Under the pieces are notes generated by a model. The model made no database searches. It was not told the origin of the DNA and was given only the letters and a program-made list of their open reading frames with translations. DNA of 64,000 nucleotides from Rachycentron canadum (lineage: Eukaryota > Chordata > Actinopteri > Carangiformes > Rachycentridae). A program made the translations under genes and the position numbers. Location: contig CM076669.1 in the NCBI GenBank assembly GCA_038496675.1, positions 8,257,720 through 8,321,719 of the forward strand. Reading direction: 5' to 3'. Positions 54,080-64,000 of the stretch are shown here, in pieces. The first letter of the stretch is position 1. Every line of letters begins with the position of its first letter.

Positions 54080-54329
54080 TGGTCAGTGTTGTTCCAACTT
54101 TGTGGCAACAATTGGAAAAGGACCCCTTTTCATTTTCAACATTGCCCTCACTAACTAAACACTAACTGACCTCACTGATGTTCTTGTATCTGAATGGGAA
54201 CAAATCCCTGCAGCCAAAATTTCGAGTTTTGAGTTTGAAGGGTGTTAGCAACATATTAATGCTGGTCATTTTGTGATGAGATGAAAGCATTTGATGTGAG
54301 TTTCCACACTTTTTTGGTATGCAGTGTAT
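54080..54329 (-). mobile_element. teleost DNA-transposon-like repeat, family A copy 1
   Basis: Motifs CCAACTTTGTGGCAACA, CTGACCTCACTGATGTTCTT, GAATGGGAACAAATCCCTGC and terminal CACTTTTTTGGTATGCAGTG correspond in reverse to the copy at 63137-63560. I recognise the family (end similar to CTTTTGGCCATGTAGTGTA) as very common in teleosts and probably Tc1/mariner-related. Confidence 0.65.
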
Positions 54330-55798
54330 AACAGGATGGGGATTTTACAGCAGCCATGGTGCTCCATGGATTGACTACTTTACTGTGCAGAATAAATGTG
54401 TTTGACACCTGAAGACTGTTCAAACTGTGCATCTGCTGAAAGTGATAGATTTCTCTGATTAGATATATCTACAGTTATAGATTCTGGTCAATTTATTTGT
54501 GATGATGATACATCTTACCTGATAGATGATAATAGACAGCATCTTAAAGAAAGTGTTATTACTATTAAAAAGTTAATTATTCAGATTTTTATGTCATTTG
54601 TGTTATTTTGTTGGTTTTATCTTATCAAAAAGTGAAGTTTTTACATCAAATCAGTCAATGGTCTTTATGCCTAAATATTTCTGTGACACATTTGGCCAAA
54701 TGGCCTTGCCCCTAAAATGACAAAACCCTGCCTGGTGTATAAACTAATCCAATGTAAAATAATCTATCATACAGTTATCTAATATTAAGGATAAAAGGTC
54801 CATGTATTTCTCCATTCATTTGATATTTTCTGAACAGCTTCTTGCAGACAGACACAAATCACAAGAACATGTTACTCGTGCAATAAAGTCATGTAATGGC
54901 ACTGAGCTCATTCTAGCTCATTTTAAATAGTCTCCTTGGAGAAGGTTGACTTTGCCTTTTAAAACCAGTGCTGGTGATTTGTGAGTCTCCGGTGAATTCT
55001 CAGGGCTTGGTTTCAGTGAAGCAAGCAGTAGCAAGATGTCTCTGCCTCATTTTATTTCACATTTTGTCCACTTTGTTTCATTTTTTTTCCCCTTGCTGTA
55101 TTCTCCTTTTAGTCTCTCTCTCTCTATTACATCTTGAAGCTATCAGTATCTTGGCAGAGAGACAACAAAGAGGCAACACAGCACGTGGAGCGAACATACC
55201 CATAATTCCACTGCTATGTCCAACACACACACACATGCACCAACACACACGTGTCTATAATTCCATTGTGTTAGCTAGCTGGCATAAAGCCTAACTCAGT
55301 GTTTCCAAGGCAACAAGTTTGTAAATTTAGCGACATTGTGGTACATTTTGCCCATGCATGTGTGTATGTGAAGATGTTTTCTGAAAACGACATTGAAAAC
55401 ATAGGAAAATGAGAACAGACACTAACTTGAAACTGACTGAAACACTTTTTGTTCTCCTCCCTCTTTCTGCTCTGACAGCTCGGTGGCTCCTCACGGCACA
55501 GTGTTCATGCAAATGTCTGTGTAAATGACAAACGCACATGAATGATGATGCTTGTGGTTGTGTGATGTTTTTATACTGCACCTCCCTGAGATTACTTCAA
55601 AATCAATCTCTGCAGCTAGTTTGAAGTCTTAATACTTAAATTTCTTGATGCTGATGTGTTTTGTTTTTGACTTGAGCTGAAAGATGAGGTGATGTTTTTC
55701 ATAACCAAGGCCAATCATTTCTACTGGAATCTTACATAATAAATGATGGACAAAAAATGCAACTCAATTAAGTATTTTTTATGTTGTTGACAGTAATA

Positions 55799-55860
55799 TA
55801 TATATATATATATATACATAAATACATAAAGACATATATATATATACATACCTATATATA
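55799..55860. repeat. (AT)n-rich microsatellite
   Basis: ATATAT runs with ACATA interruptions, prone to cruciform formation. Confidence 0.9.
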
Positions 55861-56273
55861 CGCATTATATTGTGTATTAGTGTCGAATGAGAAAAAAGTA
55901 ACTGCAGCCATCAGACAGACTTACTCACCATTTCACCTTCTTTATAAGTGCAATTAAAGAAAAAGTAAAAGAAATAAATTCGTAAATAATTGCTGAAAGA
56001 GAGAGCAAGAGCTTTGACAAATGCACATAGATATATGTATCTGCATCTTCTGTGTATATATGTGTGTGACTGTTTATATGAGAGTATGGACGAGCCAAGT
56101 TTGCAGTGTGGTCAGCCAAGAGAGTAGAAGTCCACTGGGACGTGTGTGTGTGTGAGTGTATGTGTGTGTATGTTTTTTAAACCTTGAGCGGTCTTCTTTA
56201 CTTCAAGTGATCAGTAATTGAATTAAAGAGATTCTATTGGCAAATCTCATACAGACCATCTCTCTTTCTCTCT

Positions 56274-56275
<2 letters not shown>

Positions 56276-56316
<41 letters not shown>
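56276..56316. repeat. (CA)n microsatellite
   Basis: About seventeen CA units, then GCACAC. Confidence 0.92.
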
Positions 56317-56318
<2 letters not shown>

Positions 56319-58588
56319 GTTTACAAGACAGTTTAATGCATAGGGATGCTGCAGTCTCTTATGCTGAATACTCAGTAAAAATGCAAACACTCCACAATGT
56401 GTATAGTGTATACTACAGGGATTCTGCTAGTATGAAGATACACATGGACTGTGAAAGAATTACAATATAACTGCACGTGATTAGTTGAATAATTGGTGCT
56501 GGGCACAATGTCCTCCACCGACAGAACTGCAGAGTAAGAACCAGTGTGGGACTGGATGGAGGGGGAGCATTTTGGGGGTGGCACTTCATTAAAAAAAATG
56601 TGTGTATGTTTTTGTGTGCATATATCCTGTAGTGTCCAGTTTTACTCTTCCCAAGCTAATGGTAAACCACGTGTTTGCACTCAAATTGAAAACTGTTACC
56701 ACTGTTCTGTTTTTTTTTTCTTCATCACACTGAGTGGGAAAAAAAGAGAAAGGGGCAGAGGAAAATGTTGAGAAAGGAAAGCACGGAGGGAGAGAATGAT
56801 GAAAGAGAGAGGGAAAAGCGTCACTAATGTTTCCTGCTAAAATATTCAGACTACTGCCGCATGATGCGTCACCCTGTCCCACACATACACATACACTCAC
56901 ACACTGGAACATGTACACACAGAGAAAGAGCCGTTCCTAGCCCCTCTACCCAGAGTCCCCCTTAGAGGAGCACACAGGAGCTGGCGGCCATATCTGAACA
57001 TGCTGAATTTCCTGTTCACATGCTGTTCTGACTTGTGATTAATAATTTAGGAAATGGAACAGGGAAGAAAACTTAGTTAGTACAAAAGAGAACATATATG
57101 AGGGCTACTTTCTTTGAGATTAACAACAGACTAACTTTACACCAACCGCTTTCATGACAACCCAAAGATGCAGCCTTTTCATCTATTCCTATTTTGCTAG
57201 GCTACATGTAGTTGTTATAATGGAGGCCTACATGCAATTTGAGGGGCAGTAAATTATCAAAAGTCAATGTAAATCTCTCTGAGGACACTGACAAACAAAG
57301 GAACAAATGGCAAAGACAAAGAATCAAAGTACTTGTAACAACACTAACCTGTGTGCTAACCACCTACATTTCCACTTTCTTTCCTTTTTCCATCCCTTTT
57401 AAACTTAGCATAGCATTTATATAATTAAGAACCAGTAGTCAGCTCAGGAACACAGGGCAAGTAGAGATGAGAAGAGAGAGGAAAGCAGAGGAGACTAAGT
57501 CCCCATTTGACAGATATGATCAGTGTTTTCAGTCCAAGCAGCAATCCCCATGGCTGAATATGCTAATGCTTTGCCTCACCCCACATTTTTTTCTATTTAG
57601 AGTGTCTTTAAGAAAAAAGTCAGACTAAAGCAGGCTGAACACATCAGAAAACGTCTCATCTGTCTCCTGGATTATGGTCAGCTATTTTTTTTTATGTGTC
57701 TTGTGGTGGTTTTTATTCATACTTTGTGCCTCCAAGACACTTTGTTGACAAATTCTTAAATTCTTCAACCCAACTCAAGCTATTCAAGAGCTTCCTTCAT
57801 AAAACTGTGGATGACCTCCCAGATGCTGCATCCATTCCCAACCATTGCTTTTTGACGACATTAGATCTGCAGCGTTCACCTGCTTATGAATAATGGACCA
57901 AGCTATTGTGTTTTAATACAGAAACTCAAGTAGCTCATAAGTTATTGTTATGCAATATAGTTTGCATCAAAGGGTAATGAAAGCTCAGAGGGCGTTTGTC
58001 CTGTAGCTGAAACCGTGACACAAAGTACAAAAATACTGTCTTGAACTACCTCACTCCACTTCTTCATCTATTTTTTTTTTCTTTCATAACAAAAACAACT
58101 GCTGCTTTAATACAAAAAAAATTCAATCACATGTACACACACGCGCACACACACACACAAACACACAGTCTGATCTCAGGCGTAAGCCCAATAACCGCAG
58201 AGTTTTCGAGATGCTGATTGGATGCTGCAGTCCTCCACCCACCAATCCCATGATGGCAGTAAAGTGCTGCGGTGCAGTATTGATTTTCAATGGGTAGACA
58301 TCAAACACACAAGTCCACACACATTCCCATATACACACATACTTAACAGAGGGATGGGAAAGGGACAGGTAGATGAGACTAAGCACAGACATATACACAC
58401 ACAGTAAAAATACATTTGTGTATATTAAATAATGTAAAATATACATTGTCAGATAAAGTACAACAATCAGGTAAAATTATTATAGATTTAGCTGACATAA
58501 AGAGCCTTCTCTCCACTTGGGCTTTGTTTGGTTCATCGACTTTTTTCTTTTTTTCTGTCTCCCCTCTTTCCTCCTCATGCACAATGCG

Positions 58589-58589
<1 letters not shown>

Positions 58590-58617
<28 letters not shown>
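58590..58617. repeat. (CA)n microsatellite
   Basis: About thirteen CA units, 20 nt upstream of a strong hairpin. Confidence 0.92.
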
Positions 58618-58620
<3 letters not shown>

Positions 58621-58636
58621 TCACACAAGCTTGCCC

Positions 58637-58674
58637 AAATGTCCCCAAATCCTTTACAGGATTTGGGGACATTT
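58637..58674. repeat. 16-bp perfect hairpin
   Basis: Arms 58637-58652 (AAATGTCCCCAAATCC) and 58659-58674 are exact reverse complements with a 6-nt loop TTTACA. No poly(T) terminator or known RNA family evident. Confidence 0.9.
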
Positions 58675-60343
58675 TAATACCATAAAGAGAGCAAAACTGC
58701 ACATCATCATATACTTTGCTGTAAACATACATGAACATGCACGAACACACACACACTCACTCACACACATGCACAGTCCTCTGCAGCTGTGACAGTGTCC
58801 CTCCAGAGACAAAGTGTGTCCAATCCTCTTCTTCTATCTAGGTCAGCCTCATACAAAAGTCTGCACACCTCTCTCTCTCTCCCCCACTTCATCTCTTCTC
58901 CTTTTCTTCTTTCTCCTCTGTCCCAACATCTGGCTCCATTCGGTGCTCCTCTCATTCTCCCTTCTCTCTTTCCTTTCACCCTTTCCTCTCTATGTTTATG
59001 TGTGTGCATGTGTGTGTGCAATCTCTGAAAAAGCCAACCACCAGTTTGAAGAGAGTTCCACTTATCCTGTTGCCAAAGGATAAGGTTACATTTTTGAGGA
59101 AGGAAAAATAACATGTAAAAATGTGGCAGTAATATTCCCTGATATTCATATTTTGTGTAGCTTTAAATTATGTTAAAAGGATTTTGCTGAAGCCAACTGG
59201 AGAGTTTCTGGAAACATATTAAAAGTAATAAGAAGTTCTGTTGATCGAAGGACGGTCAGTACAGTACAGCACTAAGTAGAGTTTTATTCCAAAACAAAAT
59301 ATCTACCATTAGAAAAATTCACACCTACGCTTCAAAAATTATTGCTGGCAATGAAAATGAACTGCATTGTGGGTTTCTAGTTGACTTATGAGTCATCTTT
59401 AAGCCTTTGTTTACAAAGTTTTACTTAAAAACTAGTGTTTTTGAGGACCTGTGATCATCGGTCTGCACTGACGAATTTCAAGTGCTTCAAACTACCCCTC
59501 AAAAGTATGGCTTTCATTGTGAAAACTTATTTTTAGAAATAAGCAAACAGTTTGTACAAGAATGCAAACTGTAGCCGAGAGAAGAGGTGCACGGATGACA
59601 AATGACAGGAAGAAAGTCTCTTTTGTCATTGAGGAAGTGAAGGCTTACATTTATATAACAAGACATGAAGTAAAGTCTTGTCTGCTGGACTAGTTTTATG
59701 CCCTTTGGGCAAAACACAGAGAAGTCAAGAGGAGCGACAGTAAATAGGAGCTGATGGAACAACTGGTCACACACACACAGTCACTGTTCACATAGGTCAT
59801 TGCACATACAGCATGCACACTCAGACACACACACTCAAAACACAACAAGCACACCAACAGGCACCAAGACTTGAAAGCATCCCCGAAATATACGTGGTGT
59901 CTTCAAAGGGCCCCTACCTGACGGCTGCATCAGAGTCAGTAATATGAGTGTGTACTGTATGTGAATGTCTTAGCTTGTGTAGGCCCTGATGATCAACATG
60001 CTTCTCTATTCTCTGAAGACATTTTTCAAAGCTTCAAAGCTTCCTTTTGCTAATGCAGTGATACATGTTTGGATACTTGTGCAACTACCCCAGGTTGATT
60101 TTATTTTCAGTGTAATGGTGGTAGGTATCTTCAAATGTTAATGTTAAAATGTTTATATAACACACATTACTCGCGAAGGAAATTAACTTAGAAGATAGCA
60201 TTATTAAATTAAACATACAGCTTACTGAGTATTGTGACTCCAAATTAGACATATTTTACTTTGTCAACCACTCACTTGGCTGCTATTTATTCATCTTCAG
60301 CCCTTTGTGTGGCTCACAGGTTGGGTCTGGCTAAAGCTTGGAA

Positions 60344-60362
60344 GGGGGGGGGGGGGGGGGGG
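60344..60362. repeat. poly(G) run
   Basis: Nineteen consecutive G, a likely sequencing-length hotspot and possible G-quadruplex former. Confidence 0.9.
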
Positions 60363-60439
60363 CTCATAAGCATAAGTCAACTGTTCAAATTCTCAGCTGG
60401 GATGCAAAATGAACGAGTAAAGGCTCTCCATTTGCTCAA

Positions 60440-60500
60440 GAACTGCCATTGAGAGGCCCTTGAGCAAGGCACTTAGCCACCAACTGTTACTGTGTGCCAG
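60440..60500 (-). repeat. dispersed repeat, family C copy 2
   Basis: GGCCCTTGAGCAAGGCACTT is the near-exact reverse complement of the family C core at 52837-52865. Confidence 0.5.
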
Positions 60501-60550
60501 CTCAGTGGCCACAGGAAAGGAGGACAAATAGATGTGTTTTGCCTGAAAAA

Positions 60551-60605
60551 AGGGATCTGTTATTTAACATTTATTCAGTGAATAAATGTTAAATAACAAA
60601 TCCTT
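60551..60605. repeat. 55-bp near-perfect palindrome
   Basis: Arms 60551-60577 and 60579-60605 pair at 25 of 27 positions by Watson-Crick plus one G-T wobble, with only one base between them. The inner 20 bp on each side are perfect (TGTTATTTAACATTTATTCA and its complement). Confidence 0.9.
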
Positions 60606-62596
60606 CCTTAACAAATACATTTTTTCTCCAGCTCTTTACATGAAGAAGACCCATCTTGCAGGTTAAAGTGAGCACATTTCAGTTAAGGAGTGTATTTCCA
60701 CCAGAGGGTTGTATCATTTCCATCAGACACATTCAACAACCATCATGATGAAATCACTAGAGAGCGAGCAGAGAGGGCTGCTTGGCTTGCAGCCTAGACA
60801 GATGGACTATAACACCAGGCTAGGGCAACAACATGGCCTACAGGTCCATACACGGCAAACACACACATGCAACACACAGACCACAGGGAGATGGCCATTC
60901 ATAGCACTCTCTCTGCCAAGGTCAGTGACCCACTGAGAATGAAAGAGACATGTTTTGTGTGTGTGTGTCTCTGTGCGAGGCGTTAGTCTGCTATACATCT
61001 TCGATGTGGTTGCACTTCACTGATATGTTGTGTACATTTTATTTAAAATCATTTTAAGAATGTTTTATGTGTAACTTTTGATTGCATTTGATCACCTGTT
61101 TTTTTAAATGCTCTACCCAAATGTAATATGAGTGTTAATGCATAAAAATGTCTAAATATATAAAGGAAAATATATTTATTTTATTCTTCTACGTCCAGGT
61201 CTTTTCGATAAACTGCAGTATTCTGCCACTGACTGTTGCATGATTAACAAACCGCCTCATTTGACTAAGAAGCAGGTAAATGAGAGCAAGACACTGAGAC
61301 GTGTTGAGAGTTTTACTCATTACTGTTGAAGGAGAGAGCCCTCTGTGTCTGTAGCTAGCATGTCATTAAGACTTGTTGAGTAAATTCCTCTCCAATTAGC
61401 CTCTCTGTGATACGAGGACCAGTGAAGGAGCGAGCGGTGGAAGACGAGGCCACTCAGAGTTGAAGCCACCCTCGCACACAAATCTCACCTGATCCATCTC
61501 AACCAGTTCAATTCGCTGCTGTTATTAATACAAATGATTCTACAGTGCCACAAGAACTACTGTTAATGCTTTTTTAAAGACAGACAGAGTGTGCACCAGC
61601 TTCATGTCTTCAAATATTCATTATCCAGGAGGTAATGTATTTGTCTTTTTCTTCTTTTTTTGTCATAAAACGCTTACTGTTATAGACCAGAAAATTTTTA
61701 CTTGTACTTGCGATTCTAGCTTCAATAACCAGAGCATTTTCAGTAGGACATTGTTTCCTGCTGTGTGCAAGACCACCTCGCACAGCAAGCCACGTGTTTA
61801 ATGATTGTTCAGGCTGTCATTTACTTACTGAACTGATCACAACATAAGATGCATCACAACATCACATTTTTTCTAATGGGAACCCTCAACTGAGAACTAA
61901 CTAAAGCTTAGTGTTCACCATATCACTCTAGACCTAAGAAAAAATGCTATTGTTCAAATGAATCACTTAAGTATAGATGTTTTTCTGGTTGGATATAATA
62001 CATAACAGTACAACCCAGTTTGTTGCATTCCCTTTAATTATTCACTGTCATTGGCAAAATCATCACTTTATTTCATGAATATTGCCCAGTCCACATTTCA
62101 CTTGAATAAGGCTTAGAATGGGATTTCCTCTGCCAGACTCACAGAAATTGGCCTTTCCAATTAACTCACACACAGCAAGCAGTCAAGTAGCTCAAAGATG
62201 ACAATTAGAGAGGAAGGAGTAGCCAGAGTAAGATAATGACACTTATGGAAAGCTGGAGAGGCTGGTATCATCATATGATGTTTTAATAAAGCACCAACAA
62301 TAGTTCCCTGCACTTGCTGAGTGAAATTGCATGTAATTCCAAATACTAAAGAGGGTAGAATAAAAACAAATACCTGCACTAATAAAGTCTGAAATTTTGA
62401 CCCTGAGGTTTGCAGTTTACAGAGACAAGAAGATCTCTCTTTGTCCTGCACTCCTCCCTCCATTCCTCTTTGCCTTTTTGACTCACTAAGATGTCATCTT
62501 AACACCGAAGAGACTCTCTCTCTTTCTCTTTGTGTCACTCGTTCACCTTCTTTCTCCAAACATGGTAAACAGAACAGAGCTGCACCATCACGGCCT

Positions 62597-62637
62597 GTGT
62601 GTGTGTGTGTGTGTGTATGTGTGTGTGTGTGTGTGTA
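62597..62637. repeat. (TG)n microsatellite
   Basis: About twenty TG units with one TA interruption. Confidence 0.92.
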
Positions 62638-63014
62638 GCTGCTGAATAGCTGATAAACATCTCTCCCTTTCTCTCCCGGACACAGTGTAACCAAACCCAT
62701 CTTCTTCACAGCCCATCTGTCTCCCTTGTGACTACAACCTAAAAGTGAGTGTGAAAGTCACAGAGGGAGATCATTTCTCATGGTTCTTTTATACACTGAC
62801 TAACAATTTCTAAAATTTGCAGCACACCTCTCTGGCAATAAAAAAAGGGCAATGCCGGGGCATAATCTGAAAGCAGAGAAAGGCAGACAGATACCAGCAG
62901 GAGCAGAAATCACACAGCAGCATATTATAAACTGACAGCATACAATTCCATGGTGGTTTGTCATAAATGGCTCAAACAGTCTTACATTGTATGCTAAGTA
63001 TGCTCTGACCTCAA

Positions 63015-63040
63015 TGTATATATATATATATATATATATA
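63015..63040. repeat. (TA)n microsatellite
   Basis: About thirteen TA units. Confidence 0.92.
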
Positions 63041-63136
63041 GTTAGGTTGCATATGTTGACCACAAGCTGCATCATTGTATGTTATCTGATTACTGTGCAC
63101 TAGTTGGACAACAGAAATAGAGAAGCAAATAAGTTA

Positions 63137-63560
63137 TACACTACACCATCAAAAGTATGTGGACTCCCAGATAAAGTATGTAGACTCTTCTGGGAAGGCT
63201 TGGCTGTAAGGATTTGTTCCCAGTCTGCCGGAAAAGCATCAGTGAGGTCAGGGTGGTTGGGCGATAAGGCCTGGCCACAAGCCCTGTTCAAATTCATCCC
63301 AAATATGTGGGACAGGGATGAGGTCATGGCCAGTCAGGTTCATCCACAGAAAAAAAAAAAAAAAAAAGGAAAATTATCTCTTCATGAATCTAGCTTTATG
63401 CACAGGGGCACTCCCATGTTGAGACACGACAGATGATTTCCCAAAATGGTACCAGCAAGATGGAAGCACATTAAATTATATAATATGTATGTTGTATGTT
63501 CCAGGATTAATGTTTTAACTGAAACTGTGTCAAAAGCTGTCCCAAACAATGACAGACAGG
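63137..63560 (+). mobile_element. teleost DNA-transposon-like repeat, family A copy 2
   Basis: Begins TACACTACACCATCAAAAGT, then ATGTGGACTCC, TGGGAAGGCTTGGCTGTAAG, ATTTGTTCCCAG, AAGCATCAGTGAGGTCAGGG and TATGCACAGGGGCACTCCCA. It is interrupted by A18 at 63350-63367. Same family as 54080-54329, opposite orientation. The right end is unclear and no intact open frame remains. Confidence 0.65.
63350..63367. repeat. poly(A) run inside family A copy
   Basis: Eighteen consecutive A within the transposon-like repeat. Confidence 0.9.
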
Positions 63561-63948
63561 CAAGAGCATGCAACAAGTAAATGAAAGTATGAAGACAGGG
63601 TTGTTCTCACATACTATGTAATTTTTATTCTGTGTAAATAATAGATTGGAGACTTCCTCTGGAGTCAATTTTGAATTGTTATTTTGTTAAAACTGGTGAT
63701 GTATTTCCCTCAACCCTCTTTTTAGCATATTTACTTGAAAAATACAGAATTACCTCATGCAAATCATTATCTTCTGTGTATTTGGTTGAGAAGTGCTTCT
63801 CTGCATGTGTATGCATGCATGAGTGTGAGCATGCATTTGCTGCATGCTCTTTGTGTGTAACAGCTGTCACATACACAGCCTGGTTTCTGCAAATGTGAGG
63901 CTACTAAGCTCCATCACCAAGGAAACCAGCTTGTTGCCAGGTAGCAAC

Positions 63949-63952
<4 letters not shown>

Positions 63953-64000
<48 letters not shown>
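63953..64000. repeat. (AG)n microsatellite at the window edge
   Basis: 48 bp of pure AG to the last base. The true length is unknown because the window ends. Confidence 0.95.

Noticed and set aside
53671..54165. 164-residue open frame on the plus strand
   Set aside because: It runs into a transposon-like repeat and has no domain or splice context.
60551..60605. microRNA precursor
   Set aside because: The palindrome has a one-base centre, far too small a loop for a canonical precursor.

Overview
This window is vertebrate, almost certainly teleost fish, genomic DNA. It carries one recognisable protein-coding gene, on the minus strand: part of cacna1c, which encodes the pore-forming alpha1 subunit of the L-type voltage-gated calcium channel Cav1.2. 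I found sixteen exons by matching peptides to the Cav1 family and checking that every exon has GT/AG splice sites and a compatible reading phase. The fish origin is inferred from the compact introns, the very abundant CA/TG microsatellites, and several interspersed repeats that I recognise from memory as common in teleosts, probably percomorphs. The exact species and repeat family names cannot be given from sequence alone.

Transcription runs from high to low coordinates. Positions 32469-64000 are one long intron (the equivalent of human intron 3) with no exon that I could find. The gene then runs IS2-IS3 (32329-32468), IS4 (27763-27902), IS5 (26394-26546), domain I P-loop (25111-25310), two alternative IS6 exons (8a at 22174-22277, 8 at 19945-20048), and the I-II linker with the beta-subunit-binding AID (16331-16418 and 15730-15814). 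Next come an optional 75-nt linker exon equivalent to mammalian exon 9* (13149-13223), two further linker exons (7130-7220 and a 27-nt microexon at 3935-3961), and IIS1 (1417-1577). IIS2 (1166-1239), IIS3-IIS4 (872-1023), IIS4-S5-P (307-508) and the start of the domain II filter exon (1-47) follow. With one of 8a/8 and with 9* included this is 1739 nt, about 580 residues, roughly a quarter of the full channel. The first exons lie beyond the right edge. The rest of domain II, domains III-IV and the C-terminus lie beyond the left edge.

The most interesting biology is in alternative splicing: the mutually exclusive 8a/8 pair, the 9* cassette with a TGCATG (RBFOX) site 42 nt upstream, two in-frame internal donors inside 9*, and an in-frame 27-nt microexon. 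Long pyrimidine tracts precede both 8a and 8 on the transcribed strand.

The non-coding remainder holds microsatellites, homopolymers, several degraded transposable elements (a Tc1-like transposase remnant, two inverted-repeat elements, and four families present in two copies each), perfect hairpins, and a pair of X-box-like sites. I found no tRNA, rRNA, CRISPR array, operon or second protein-coding gene, and no evidence for a wholly new biological system. The long open frames on the plus strand look like chance or microsatellite-driven frames.
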